DNA of 64,000 nucleotides from Manduca sexta (GCF_014839805.1 NC_051129.1:8560920-8624919), one strand, 5' to 3'. Positions 48,001 through 59,562 are shown, numbered from the stretch's first letter. Made by a program: numbers and translations. The notes: generated from the letters alone by a model not told the origin.

Positions 48001-50342
48001 ACTGCAAGTTTATTTTGATGTTTTGTTGCATACCCTATCAATTATTTAAGCGATTGTACACACGCGCGAAACAAAACATAAACATAGTAGATCTGACGGT
48101 ACAGTCAACAATGCAACTTAATTAAACAATGCATCTGTAAAAACGGATGTGCCCGTTTGTAAAATAGGTATTTTGGAGCGAACGAAGGGGAGCGCGCAAG
48201 ACAACGTCGCTCGGGTTACTGCGTCGCGACGGCGGAGGCGGCGGCGCCGGAGTATCTAAATCGGGATCGACTCGCAACTCTCGCAACGACTCAAATACCT
48301 TGACTTCCTCAATATTACTTTGAACCCGCGCACCACGAGACCGTCAAACGTACGTCAATCTACGCCCACTCGACTGTTTCTTAGGGTAGCATTTACTTAT
48401 CTTCACGCTCATACTTTCTAACTAATAAAAATAAATAATATAATAATAATGTAAAAATACATTTCCTTAATTTTATTGTCCACCTTCTATGTGTTACGAT
48501 TAATTTAACCAGAGACTACGGTGTTCATTCAAACGGAAAAACAAAATTACGGACAGCCTTCAGTTGAGGTTAACTGTATATTATTCCATATCTCGTTCTT
48601 ATACATGAAATCACTTCTTTGTGTTGATAAACAAGTGATAATACGACACGAAATAGATAAGACAGTTTGTGTATGTGAGTGTAATGAGTACACAAAACAA
48701 ATACATTTTTAATCTTTAGATGGATATAAAACGTACCTGGTGACGGCGAGGGACGCAGCGAGGAGGGCGGGGAGGCAGTGATGTTGCGGTGCACGGGGGA
48801 CGCGAGCGGCGACGCCAGCGGAGACCGCGACACTTCCTCCGCTTTCATCGTAGACGCAGGTGACTCGGGAGTCGAAGAACGCCGCTTACTTTCCCAATCA
48901 CCACTGTATTGCACTGTTTCGTACGCATCTTCTGCACTTAATCTATCCAGCTTCGGGGACGGCTCAGGAGATTCTGGACTTTTCGGCGCGGTGACAATTA
49001 TTTCAGAGTAAAACCCGTCATCACTATCCTTTTGTGATTGTGGCTGAATTTCTTGGGACTGTGTGTTGTATTCGGTCTTATAAACAGGTGCTACAATATC
49101 CGGAATATTTTCTGCAATTGGAGTGCAGACACGTTCCTCAGGCGTCGGTGATAACGAACACTCGCGGTTAGAATAGGAATTATTATCGTCGTAAGGAGAA
49201 ACGGGAGATTTCAATGATCTAGTTGATGGCGAGGGTGACTTTTGACCTCTGGGTGTTAAAACAGGTTCCGGCCCTGATGTAACAACTGGTGACGGTGGGC
49301 CAGGTGATAACCTTTCCACAGGTTTTGGAATTACGTTGGATGCTTGTAACTGATCAACTTTATATGAAGGCAACTCACTTTCACTCTGAGGCGATATTGA
49401 TGATCTAGTTCTGGGATGTAATCTTTCAATAGATCCACTCTGACATGAATCCGCATCGTAACTAGGTTTATATGGTGAACCCAAATTATCCCTTCTCGTG
49501 GTGGGTGAAATGAAGGTTTCGGATCTAGGAACAGGAGACACTATACTAGGGGATCCAGCGGAGGACGTCGCAGTCGGAATATTTTTTATGGGACTGGGAG
49601 ATTTTGTATTACTTATGCCACGACTTATAAGCGCAGAAGGGAGAGTTGTGGGACGCTCCACTTGCGAATCACCAGCGCACGGTGATAGCGGCGGGGAATA
49701 CACACGCGAAGGTATCATACACCGTTCCACTACTTCTGGAGACTTTCTGTCTTGAGAAACACTAGCATACTTGTTAGAGTCCATTCTCGTCTCATTTTCG
49801 CTTCGAACTTGTCGAGATTTATTAAAATGAGCAGTCCAATTCCTCTGTTTTTCAATTAATTCTTTGTTAAATCTCCTGTCTGGTTTTTCAGGTTTAGGCA
49901 AAACACTCGGTTTGACAGGTTTAGGTGGCGGTTGCGAGGCGCCATTCGCGAGCCTGTCTCCGTTGAGTGCGGGCGTCGCGATCGGCGTCGGCGTCACGAT
50001 GCGCCGCGGCGGACTCACGGAGCCCGCGGAACTGGACCGAGACCGCGCTGGCGCCGCCGGAGGCACACCGCGCGTGCCGGCGAAACTCGCCGCTGCAGAC
50101 GGCGACTTTTCGATTCGAAATCCACGATTTTCCTCACCCAGTTTCTCGAACAGAGCTCGCGCGTTGTTGAACCGCGCCAGATGGCTCTCAGTTCGAACGA
50201 CAGTCACGTCACTGCCGCGCATCTCTTCGTCGTCCCTTGACGGCATACCTTGAAATATGTTAGCTATTTTCGAAACTTTAGTGCCCGAATTTCTTTTCTT
50301 GCACTCCTCCATACTAGCCGGGTACACCCGCTTCAATCCGAT
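32849..50342 (-). CDS. Spn: Spinophilin/neurabin (PP1-binding, PDZ, coiled-coil, SAM scaffold)
   Basis: Spinophilin/neurabin tethers protein phosphatase 1 to F-actin and synaptic or adhesion sites. Exons (minus): 50342-48737, 44624-44392, 44269-44052, 43343-43323, 42515-42384, 41781-41556, 41221-41133, 40777-40599, 40392-40256, 40116-39965, 39851-39722, 39609-39457, 37754-37599, 36952-36841, 36760-36481, 36405-36108, 35750-35664, 35496-35403, 34525-34322, 33683-33547 and 33085-32849. Starting at ATG 50312 they give 1616 residues, phases all consistent. The N-terminal [12 protein letters not shown] matches the actin-binding end. [13 protein letters not shown] and KVKF (about residues 828-831) mark PP1 docking. 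PDZ is about 876-975, coiled coil about 980-1135, SAM about 1535-1600. The 50342 border looks like an acceptor, so a 5' noncoding or coding exon probably exists upstream. The two least certain junctions are 37599 and 36108. Confidence 0.92.
35083..35126. repeat. Perfect 18-bp inverted repeat
   Basis: ATAGAACTTGTATATATG at 35083-35100 and its exact reverse complement at 35109-35126 flank an 8-base loop (CCAACCGA). It lies in the Spn intron 34526-35402. Confidence 0.9.
36108..36405 (-). other. Spn: Low-complexity Spn exon
   Basis: It encodes Thr/Val/Ser, then repeated SGSA, GNGNGNG and SGGSG, then a His/Ala-rich run ([15 protein letters not shown]). It continues a Thr/Val-rich stretch in the 36481-36760 exon. 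The linker between coiled coil and SAM is therefore disordered and probably length-variable. The donor used at 36108 (TCG-GTAACA) is chosen because it joins the next exon in phase. Confidence 0.7.
37094..37396 (+). mobile_element. Non-autonomous Helitron in a Spn intron
   Basis: It starts TCTATATATATAAAAGAAAG after A and ends CGAGCAACAGCTAG before T, fitting insertion between A and T. The 3' end has the GCGGGCGAAGCCGC hairpin. The interior has AACTCAAGAACGGAAGAACC and AAATTTGGTATGGAGATA. It is antisense to Spn. Confidence 0.85.
37966..39456 (-). repeat. Tandem array of exon-plus-intron units in Spn
   Basis: Downstream (minus sense) of the exon 39609-39457 the last 121 or so bases of that exon and 53 bases of following sequence are repeated head to tail. 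The landmark TTCCGTACCTTG (the donor end on +) occurs at 39449, 39273, 39099, 38928, 38754, 38580, 38406, 38235, 38061 and 37966. Spacings are 176, 174, 171, 174, 174, 174, 171, 174 and then 95 for a truncated unit. Each full unit carries an exon-like block ending GACAAG, the donor GTACGG, and a spacer ending CTACAG. Small indels occur in several copies (near 38600, 38655, 38769 and 38878). All three minus-strand frames are open for over 500 codons here because the unit has no stop codons. Confidence 0.92.
39457..39609 (-). CDS. Spn: Spn coiled-coil exon that seeded the tandem array
   Basis: The native exon encodes [20 protein letters not shown], then [20 protein letters not shown] and [11 protein letters not shown], phase 0 at both ends. 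It follows the exon ending NELRNFLHE and precedes [20 protein letters not shown], forming one charged, helix-prone stretch equivalent to the coiled coil of vertebrate spinophilin/neurabin. Its acceptor is the GTTGTAG at 39610, and its donor GTACGG is repeated nine more times in the array. Confidence 0.85.
39965..41221 (-). other. Spn: Spn PP1-docking motif and PDZ domain block
   Basis: Four exons. The first (41221-41133) is acidic ([16 protein letters not shown]) and ends KKNTKVKF, an RVxF-type PP1-docking motif. The second and third start the PDZ with [18 protein letters not shown], in which GLGLSI is the carboxylate-binding loop. [20 protein letters not shown] and [19 protein letters not shown] follow. 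The fourth completes it with [20 protein letters not shown] and FLIGREK. Order and spacing match vertebrate spinophilin. Confidence 0.92.
41431..41483. repeat. 23-bp inverted repeat with one mismatch
   Basis: CCGTGGTTGTTTACATGG-TAAAT at 41431-41453 pairs with 41461-41483 across a 7-base loop (AAGCGAC), with a single G-T type mismatch. It lies in a Spn intron. The arm word GTTTACATGGTAA is related to sequence at 55245-55266. Confidence 0.88.
42944..42989. repeat. 20-bp inverted repeat with one mismatch
   Basis: ACATATTATTAATTTGCAAC at 42944-42963 pairs with 42970-42989 over a 6-base loop (TTGTTA), with one mismatch. It lies in the Spn intron before the exon at 42515, about 330 bases from the candidate microexon. 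Confidence 0.85.
43323..43343 (-). CDS. Spn: Candidate 21-nt Spn microexon
   Basis: On the minus strand a TTTGCAG acceptor and a GTAAGC donor enclose 21 bases reading ILEKKLR in the phase left by the preceding exon (TCC AG), and the following exon (A CAA GAA) continues in phase. Inclusion gives [20 protein letters not shown]; skipping gives [13 protein letters not shown]. Both are in frame, so it could be alternatively spliced. Confidence 0.6.
   Translation of the reverse strand, partial: YSGEKT
47140..47285 (-). promoter_or_regulatory. GC-rich island around the candidate internal Spn start
   Basis: A CpG-dense island of about 140 bp lies in an AT-rich intron. It encloses the candidate first exon and is the feature expected of an internal promoter. 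The same intron holds a second GC-rich block at about 48180-48300 without an obvious ATG. The remainder of the intron (44625-48736) shows nothing coding. Confidence 0.4.
47162..47201 (-). CDS. Spn: Candidate alternative first exon of a short Spn isoform
   Basis: Within the 4.1-kb Spn intron a CpG-rich island has an ATG at 47201 (minus) that reads [13 protein letters not shown], then a GTTAGT donor at phase 1. The exon at 44624 needs exactly phase 1, giving [23 protein letters not shown]. The LCGCC cluster resembles N-terminal palmitoylation signals. Such an isoform would lack the 525-residue actin-binding and Ser/Pro-rich part but keep PP1, PDZ and SAM parts. No promoter motif is proven, so a chance phase match remains possible. 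Confidence 0.42.
48737..50342 (-). CDS. Spn: Spn exon: N-terminal, actin-binding-like, Ser/Pro-rich
   Basis: This large exon has an in-frame ATG at 50312 (AGTATGG context) and encodes [31 protein letters not shown] and ARFNNAR-type motifs. A long Ser/Pro-rich disordered stretch full of SPS, SPSP and PSP sites (likely proline-directed kinase targets) follows and ends at SPSP before the donor GTACGT. The 50342 end is preceded by CTTTTCAG on the minus strand, so translation may begin earlier if an upstream exon is coding. Confidence 0.88.
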
Positions 50343-50948
50343 CTGAAAAGATACGATTTTAAAGTTAATGCTTCATCGGTTTCATAGAGTAAAAAATAAA
50401 TAGGCCGCGCTTGTACGATGCTGATAAAATCTGATAAGCGCGATGCGAAATATGTAAGAGCGCAGGTAGTCGTCGCTCGCAACGAGCACCGGCGCGCGAC
50501 TCATGAGCTCGTGACGCCAGTCCGCACTTGATTGTTCTCCGGGTAATTTAACTTAGATAGCGATAACACTGATAACGCCATGAGTTCTTATTCAATTCTT
50601 CCAAAACTTGACATTGTTATAAAAACGGTAACATTCAATAAAACTATATTTAAAATTAAAATAACGTTATAAATAACTATGAAATACCCTTATCTGTTTT
50701 TGCTAACATTGCTTACGCAGACTATAATATTTGTCATTGTACACTGTACTGAATACTTGTTTAATGCATGTGTAAGTGCATAAAACATAATTATGAATCA
50801 CTGTGCTTGCAAATTCGTATAATTGGTTCCACATCACGATAAGATAATATGTACGATATAGATAAGATGTTTAAGGATTTCGTATAATTCGATATTAAGT
50901 GTTGAAACATCGACGACAATACATGAATAAACAAAATATTTAAACGCA
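50343..50948. promoter_or_regulatory. Head-to-head region between Spn and the thyroglobulin-repeat gene
   Basis: About 600 bp separates the first visible Spn exon (-) and the ATG at 50949 (+). It has a small GC-rich core (about 50400-50540) that could be Spn promoter or first exon, then AT-rich DNA. A minus-strand ATG near 50503 gives a frame that does not join the Spn reading frame through any donor I can see. Shared regulation is inferred from arrangement only. Confidence 0.4.
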
Positions 50949-53900
50949 ATGGATACCCGTAGTTGGAGTGTGTTTATATTTTGCTTGCTAGTGGGAAGAG
51001 TTTGTTCGCAGTGTGATGTCGCGCAAGTGTGTATAACGGATGTGACAGCGGCGATCTGCGCGCCGGGACAGATTTTGGCACCCCGCTTATCTGTATTTGG
51101 CTGTTGCCCAGGCTGTGTATTCCCCCAGGGTATGTATTGCTTGCACTTTTACTGCTGCTATTTAACACTTAACCGAAGCAAGACGTTCAAACACGCAGTT
51201 TCTGAACCGTAGGTGACTAGGTACACGTCATTTTTAAAAATAGTGATGAAACTAAACTCCTAATCAACCTCAGCGCTATACATAAAACTATTTTTGTATC
51301 ATAAGTAATTTATTCTATATAAAAACAAAATAACGAATCCGGACTCGCTGATAATTATCTAGTAAATACTAATAGATTTAACAAAGAAGGAACTGATTTG
51401 CCAAATAGTTTCGATAACTGTAATAATTATTATACCTCGTTATCGTCTATTTACGATCTTATTCCTTATTTTCGATTTCCAAACCGTTATTGTGGAAAAT
51501 CCTATATTATTCGTAATATTCCGGTTTTGAAAAGTATCATACTATCTTAACATTTCCACATCGCTGGCTATTGATTTTCATTAACGCTAACCCTTCGGAA
51601 GTTACCAGTTACTCGAGCTAGCATTACAATCACCGACCGCAGTCTCCGGGAAAGAACTCATTACCTTGGAGAAAATGTCCGGTTGCAAACACTACGAAAC
51701 AAGTGCATGTTGCAAATACTATTTAAATATATAAATGTGCGACTTGTTATTTTGTATTCGATTTATTTTTTAACGCTTTATTACGTTCCAACCCTTTTTG
51801 TAAATAGAATACTCGTCAAACGTTTCTCGCTAAAATATCGTGTGAGCATACTTTTAGTATTTGTATGTACATAATTATTATTGCAAAACAATGCGTTATC
51901 TTCACCTTTGTTATTAACGGTCGCACGATTGGTCAATATATACATCTTACACTATAAAGCTAATGCAATCGGATTTACTTTACTAATGAAAACTGTAAAA
52001 GATCATAGTGGACCTGCTTCCTGTAGGGCTCTGTCACCGTTAATACAAATGATACAATTTATTGCAGAACTAAGTCTATTGAACTATATAATAATTAATT
52101 ACATATATTTTATTTTTAACAAGCATGTGCTTAAATATTTTTTATTTAAAGATTTCAATTACAAATGTATTTAGAATGTAAAGCTTTTGCTCGCGCCTCC
52201 GCTCGAGTAAAAAGATTATCCGTGATCAAAGTCCCGTTTTATATTTTCCCGGGATAAAAACGAGTCTACGTCCTACCCAGAATCTCAATCTATGTCCATA
52301 CCAAACTTAATCATGATCCGGTAGGTAGTTTTCGACTTAACGCATTCGTCAGGCAAAGAGACGGGGGACATTGTTTTATAATATATGTTTTAAGAACTTT
52401 TTAAAAGGAACAATTCCGTTTTACATATTATTGCGTCACTTTAACGGTTTACGCAGCGCACGCAACGAAAGCTTTCAAAAGGGTTAATTTCCCCGTTTTT
52501 GTAACATTTTTCATGGATACTCCACTCATTTTGCTCATAGCGTGATGCTTTTACCAAAACGAGCGGGGCTATAAATGGGCTATCCAACACTAAAATATTT
52601 TTTCAATTAGAACCAGTAATTTCTGAGATTAGCGCGTTCAAACAAACTCAGCTAATATAATAGTACAGAAGTATAGATTTGCTACTGTGTTTAAATAAAT
52701 AACATTGTCTAGATCAGGTACAAAGAAAGTGAGGTATTTTCCCGAGCTTTATAGATTTTATAAATAAACATAATATTTTCTAGTCAGTCAATTTAATCTA
52801 CTTAGTGTTTTTGTCTATGACTCTAGATTTTTTTGTAAGAAAAGTGACAAATCTGCAGAGATGATAACACTGACTTTAAATATAAAATTTGGCTAGTGGA
52901 GATGACTACCTTCAAATCCAAAACAACTTGTTTGGTTATAAAATATTGTTAACTAGTTATTTTACTTTTGTTTAAACCTAATTTGTTTTTTATGGAATTA
53001 ATATTTTTATCTATATACAATGACGTCTTATCGGCTACGGCTTTTTTGGATTGAATAATATATAAAATCAGGTAAATTTAAAATTACAGTTAGTTTTTTT
53101 AACGTACTTTTATTAATAATTTACTTATTATTTTGTTAGCCTTTCTTAAGTAAGGTACAGTTTCATTGGACAATATCATTGTTAGACATACTAAACATGG
53201 ATAAATTTAAATTAATTTTTAATTATAGTTCTACAATAACATAGCATACAATTAGAATCACAACTTACAATAAAGCAGTAACACAATTACACAATACAAA
53301 AAAGTATTGGGTAAATCTTTCCAATCAAAATAAATTGGCTAACAACAAATATTAAATTGTGAACAGGTAGGTGACCTTTGACGTTAAGCGTAAAATGATG
53401 AAAGAAAATTGGACAGACGATTAGGCAATGCATTTTGGATGCTACTAAAAATGGACATATTCAACATTCTATAAAGTATATCTTTAATGATTTCTGTATA
53501 TTCTAAATTGTCGAATCCACAATATACTGTCCAGTCTTTCATTGCTCATTGTCAAATATAACGCCTCTTATTGCTGGACATTATATTTAAACTTGACGAA
53601 TATACCATTACCTATGGTGTTAATAATTATTTTACCGTGGCAAAAAAAAAATAATCATAACTAATTTGTTTTTTTTATACATATATTACTTCATTTTATA
53701 AGATAAATTATTAAAAATAACGCATTTCTCATTAACAAATTAAATCGTTCAGAGCAGGAAGGCGGTATCATAACGGATGAATGCAAGCCCCCTTCAAACT
53801 GTTTGCCAGATGGAAAGTACGGTCCTGTGCAATGCAAGGGTGACATGTTCACTGGAAGGTAAACTCTTAATAATCGCTCTTTTATAATTGTATATACATT

Positions 53901-56900
53901 GTTTCATAAAATGCTTTAGTTGATGCGACACGTTTCATTAATTTAGATAAATTAATATTGTTCGATATTAATTGATGATTGTTGTTCGATGTACTTACTA
54001 GCTTCCCCACCATTAACCACTCCAAAATGAAGCTTACTCATTTATCTCCTAATTAAGTTAACTAATTTAATTTCCAACCAATTCTTGAACCTTATCATTA
54101 GAACATTTTATTAAAGCCTGTTTTTTTTATTCTAAGTTTTTTTTCTCAGTTCTCATATACTGTACGAGCATATGACACAATTTATGTTTATGTCTTACGC
54201 AATGAAATTCAAACATGTTATTGAAAACTTAAATAACATGAACGAGTGAACGGAACGTTTTTGTTGTGTTCATAAAACATACATTCAGCATTGCACTAAG
54301 CGTTTATGGATAACACTCACACTTTTATTTACATTTGTATGTCACACACAGGTGTTTCTGTTCAGATGAAAATGGAAGGAGAATATTTGGACAAATGTGG
54401 AGGAACGATGCAAGTGAAATGACTTGTGGTAAGCACTTTAACTTAACGGATAAGGTATGACTTATGTTATACTATAAACAATTTCTTGGAAGTTATACGA
54501 GGTTCGAATACTGATTCAAATTCTAAAACACAACATGTTCTGGTATATTGTACCAGCATTGGGTGATCATTTACATGATAATAAATTTAAGGATTTTTAT
54601 TTTTACACCACATGTTCATATGGTCTTAAACTTCATAAAACAATGTTCTTACATAAATTATTTATCACGTAACATTGCTACGAAATAAGATGTGTTGTAA
54701 AACAGAAATTAGTGGTGCAATATTTAAGACGTGTCACAGAAGTTAAGCAAACAATCCTATTTTTTAATCCTAAATAAAAAAACAATCCTATTTTAAATGA
54801 AAAAGGAAAAAAATGTGTTTATCGAATCGTATCGCCCTCTTAATGTATACAATAGAGCTGGTGTGCTGGGAATCATTGTTCACGCTTAGTAAGGGTGTGA
54901 CCGTGTAAGCACTCACGTTATTTTGCCAGAATAAGTTGACAGATGGGACGTACTTATATAACAATAAAGTTACCGATTCTGCGCATGGTGTGGGTCAGAT
55001 ACCAATGTAATATGCAAATAACATTATTAAAGATTTTTTTTAAATTGTAAGTAATGGAAGAAAACAAAATCTATAAAGTCGTGTCGGAATTATAAACGAA
55101 TATTGGAGGAAAACACTTCAATATTTTATAATTTTTTGGTATATAAAATTAAGCGAGGGTAAGACTAACAAGTTCTTGTAGCAATATATTGCGCATAAAG
55201 CGACCGAAAGTTCTGCAAGCTTCAAACTTTGCAGAAGTCAGTTTGCCGTGATTGTTTACACGGTAAGATTTGCTTGCAGAAGTAGACTTCTGCAAAATTA
55301 AATCCTCACTTGAACTTAGCATTAGACAACTACTAAGAAAAATATTTAAATTTTACCTTCGGCATAGTTCTTAGATATAATACATCTTTGCGATCCATAC
55401 TTTCATACAATAGTGTGGTGTTCTGAGTTTCCTATGCATAATATTGTACTTTTGTTGAAGACCGGCTCTGGGCTCAGATCTATTATTGTAGAAAAAACAC
55501 GACTACCCTAGTTTCTATAGTGCACCAAAGCAAATATAAAATTTTAATATAATGTCACATAATGAAACAATAATTTATTGATTTGCTACGCGTTGACACA
55601 AATGTCATCATGTCATCATGTGACATCACAAATTAAGTTTCAATGTAGCCACAATCAAAACCTCAAAATCTAAACATTGCATTGAATTGAAGTGTGATAA
55701 TTAAAAAATATTCAAAACCATTTCTACTGAAGTTAAGGTTTTTAAATTTAGCTTGTAGCAGAAAAAGAGCTGAGCTGGAAAAGTCTGGCAGGATGACAGT
55801 TTCTCTACATTGTACTGCAAATGGAGACTACGAACGCCTTCAATGTGATGATGGCATCTGCTGGTGTGCTGATCCCAAGACCGGCCAACCTACCGTCACA
55901 CCAGTGATGGAGGAAGACATGAAACATTTACCGTGTTGTAAGTACCCTTCATTTATTTTTATACAATAATTAATAGATAAAAAAAACAGTATTTAATTAT
56001 GCCTTTATGATAATACATTCATTAATTTATCAACGTTTCCATTTGTTATTGAATCACTCATCGGAAAGCGGATCAGGAAAAGATTACAAGAACCAATTTT
56101 ATTGTCAGTAAAGAACCTGAGTGTGATGTTATCGACAGTTTGTAGGTAGTGATAAGCTGTTTATCGAGAGCGTCTCACGGCAAGAATCGCGCCGCGCCGC
56201 ACCGGCAGGATATACGCAATATACGCATTTGATTCAGTGTCGCGACTCGCGCGAGATGTTGAACGACCCAGACGATTGTTATCGTAATCACAAACCAACA
56301 CATTGCACTTGTGCAAATATATTTTCCAACAATAGATGTTAAGCACGCCGAGACATAGGTTTTTATATGCATCAAATTTTTTTAATACTTCTAAATGAGG
56401 AGACAAGCTTAGCGGTCGTTTGATGGAATGTGCCACGTTTATCTGTATACAACTAATTGCAACACCATTCAAAATTTTGTATTGCAGTACCTACAGTACA
56501 TCACCTAAAACATTACCCCAATATGTAAGAGTTTTCACTAGCTTTAATGCCATTGCAAAGGGAAACTGCAACTTTACACCATATAAAATGCAAACGTGTC
56601 ATCTATAGGTTTCACGAACGATTGACCCAGTTAATAACGAACCTAGTTCTGCGTGTTGCAATATTTGTATAAATAGTAAAATACAGGTGCAACGGACACA
56701 TCGCCATTGGAGCGGTAATGACGTCACGGAGGAGAGGGTTGAAACATTTAAAGGTCAACGTCTCCGTCGATATCGAACTTACGCGGAATATGAATAAATT
56801 CATCAATGAATCATTAAACACACGCCCAGTGAGTAATATCACAAAGGAATTTAGAAAGACCAAGTTCCTTATCGTATGCTAAAAATATCTTGAAATCAAT

Positions 56901-58861
56901 AATTTATACAATTTACTATCGATGAACTCCTTAGGAGGTTCGCAATGTTGTTTCTCGTCTATATTACGGAATTTGCAAACAAGTACGTGAGTTACGCATG
57001 TTTTGTAAACTAATGTTATTTATTTGTTATTGTAGACAGTCCGTTAGTCACTGGTGAGCAATACTTAAGAAGATGCGAAAGTTTGGTTCATTCGTTGGCC
57101 CTGATACATAAAGAGCAATCAGAACACGGCACCAATTTCCTCGGTCACCCTACAGCTTTCTGTGACTACGACGGCAGCTATGGACCATATCAAATCCAAA
57201 ATGGCATGTAAGCATTTTAACACATAATTTTATACTGTTTTCACTGTAAGATTTTCCATGGCAATTGGCAATATTTACATGCTTTCAATATTTAGAATGG
57301 GTTAAAATTAATCAAACTTTGGAAATCTCTTTTGGTGTCTACTGTGTTACAAATCGAGAAGAATTTTTTTATCACATCAACCTTAAAAGTTAACTTAGAA
57401 ACTAACTTATTTACACGCAGTATCAGGAATTAGATGCTAATATACTATTATCGACTCTCAGATATATATTTTTTCTGAAAGATATTTAATAATCCATTTA
57501 ACAAGTTCCCGATGTTTTCTAGTGCATATTGTACCGGCCGAGACGGTAAGATCCTGGGTTCGTGGCAAGTTATGGCAAGTGAAATGAGCGGCATGAATTG
57601 CAGTGAGTATATCTAATTGTGTACCGTTTTCTTTCTATCTTTAGATGTTTGTATCAACATATTTAGACACAAGTGTAGGGAATGTTTGAGCAAAAATGTA
57701 GGTGCAACACAACAGCGCGCGGTTAGGAAGCATCACGGCTGTACCGTTAGCATGGCACATTCGCATTGTGCCACGAGGACCGGTTGGCGGCCGTGACCCT
57801 GTTCCCGATATGCGCTGTGCCACCCATCCCAACGTGCTGCTGGAATGCGGAGACCGGACACCGGACACCGTAACACTTTACCGCATCATAATAATTTTGC
57901 CAAATCAACTATATAGACAGTAATATACAAAAACAAACTTCATAAAAACAGAACACGAGAAAGAATAAATTTACTAAATATTGTTATGTTTTACCTAATG
58001 ATATTGAATATAATACGTTCCTAATGATATCTCTAGTTTAAAACAAATCAACAATTCCAAGGTTGACTGCTATAATCATTTTGTAAAGGCACATTTGTCA
58101 GGATTTAGTAGAATTGATTAAGATTTACGTTTAAATTATTTGAAAGTTAATAGAGTTTACATAAACAGCACGAAACAATTTAAAGATAATTTTTATGTAC
58201 GTCACAACATCTAACATTCAAATTTAAATTAACCTATTCCAAGGACGCATAATAAGAGTCGTTTTAGTTAACAGGTAACGTGGGATTTTTCTCATGCTCA
58301 CAGATTTAAATACACAATCCGGGTTTGCGTTACTAATTTCGTTAAAACGTTTCAAAATTATGTAATTATATCACGAAATTGTATCAACTTTGAAACTCTA
58401 ATGGACTGTGAACCAAAACACTTTAGGCGATAAATCCAAAACAATTCAACGATTCTTTCATTGTAGACTAAACCTTCAAATAGAAACCTTGACGGTGTTT
58501 TCTTACAGAGTGACATACTTATCGAGAACATATCGATTTTCAATTACTTCATAATTTTATTTATCATCCGGTCACAATGATCTCAATCCGACGTGCATTC
58601 CTCATGCGTTTTGAATGTTAAACACCTTCAACTTTCTCTATGTATTTATCCTATTTTCCCACAGACTGCGCTCGTGACACTGCAATACACTTCCCTGAGC
58701 GTGGCATGATGGTCACCGAGATCTGTTTGGCGAACGGAAACTATCGACCCAATCAGAACGTTGGCGACGTCTTCTACTGCGTGGACAGCGATGGCTACCC
58801 TGTCGGCGAGATGATGGACGCGTGGCCTAGCGATAATTGCGTCGCTCCTGTTCCCACATAA
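50949..58861 (+). CDS. Secreted protein with four thyroglobulin type-1-like modules
   Basis: Exons are 50949-51129, 53753-53858, 54352-54428, 55752-55937, 57036-57207, 57523-57602 and 58665-58861. They give 332 residues and all phases agree. Residues 1-20 (MDTRSWSVFIFCLLVGRVCS) are a signal peptide. A short Cys-rich segment (CITDVTAAICAP, FGCCPGCVFP) follows. Four modules then repeat the pattern Tyr-Gly-x-x-x-x-Gln-Cys / Cys-x-Cys / Gly: YGPVQCKGDMFTGRCFCSDE (about 77-120), ERLQCDDGICWCADPKTGQP (122-185), YGPYQIQNGIAYCTGRDG (215-267) and NVGDVFYCVDSDGYP (268-332). Only the second has the full CWC signature; the third lacks the QC cysteine. Family members often inhibit cysteine proteases (thyropins, equistatin) or bind matrix partners, and a role here is inference. 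There are no membrane segments after the signal peptide. Confidence 0.88.
51130..53752 (+). other. First intron of the thyroglobulin-repeat gene
   Basis: An AT-rich 2.6-kb intron that contains the reverse-oriented Helitron copy at 52181-52669. The small open frames at 51683-52174 have no protein features. No other exon is seen. Confidence 0.7.
52181..52669 (-). mobile_element. Helitron-like element, reverse orientation
   Basis: Read on the minus strand it begins near 52669 with TACTATTATATTAGCTGAGT, GAACGCGCTAATCTCAG and GGATAGCCCATTTATAGCCC. It continues through a GAAAGCTTTCGTTGCGTGCG block and ends in GAGGCGCGAGCAAAAGCTT, where CTAG has decayed. Block order matches the copy at 59767-60756, but with only one internal unit. 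Confidence 0.8.
55140..55330. repeat. Nested inverted-repeat segment
   Basis: TTCTGCAAGC (55211) pairs with GCTTGCAGAA (55272), and TTGCAGAAGT (about 55229) with ACTTCTGCAA (about 55286). Between them is GCCGTGATTGTTTACACGGT, close to the arm of the hairpin at 41431. It lies in an intron of the thyroglobulin-repeat gene and is probably a remnant of a dispersed palindromic element. Confidence 0.6.
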
Positions 58862-58895
58862 AACTATTTCTTTGAAAACTAAATAATTTATAAGG

Positions 58896-58901
58896 AATAA
58901 A
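58896..58901 (+). terminator. Polyadenylation signal of the thyroglobulin-repeat gene
   Basis: An AATAAA lies 35 bases past the stop codon at 58861, so the 3' UTR is very short if it is used. Confidence 0.7.
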
Positions 58902-59562
58902 GAAAAAATATATTTTTAATATAATTGTTATTTGGATTCCTATCCATAAATCAACAATTAACAGCCAATATAAGTAAAAAATATTGTGACACCTATAAAA
59001 ACGAAGGTTTCATAGTTCAGACTTTAAAGATAAAGGTACATACCGCACAGAGGGGTACTCATTGGAAGTCCCGAGAGGCTGATGCGTGTGAATGGCGCTC
59101 GCCACCGCGCTGCTCGTTCTCCGCGCGCGTTCTTCCATCTGGAACAAGCGACTCAAATTACCAGTGGTTCGACCGCATTTACCCTCCACTTCCGCCAAGG
59201 TCAGGTGCATACATCCAACAGTCTTACCTATATTTGATACTTAAAAGTATGAACCATTGTTATTAGCAGCTTTGCGCGTGTGATTACAGATTTCCCTTGG
59301 GAACTTGACATTTTCCCAGGAGCGAAGTCTCAAGAGTTGTATAATAATAACTATTAGACATTATAGTCACGTATAGTTGCTCTGTTTCGAAACTTACAAA
59401 AGGTATTATATTAATAAATACTTGAATTCTGTGAAAATCTATAAATGAAGCTATGGTGTGTCATAAGTATTAGAGAATGTAGTCATCAAAATTGCGTAAG
59501 GACATATAGTATAAGACATAATAAGTTTTAGTATTAGGTGGTTGTAAGTTGTACGTGATTGA

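Noticed and set aside
50400..50510. Minus-strand ATG with a short frame upstream of the first Spn exon
   Set aside because: The frame cannot be joined to the Spn frame by any GT donor in the right phase before the acceptor at 50343, so I treat it as 5' UTR or promoter.
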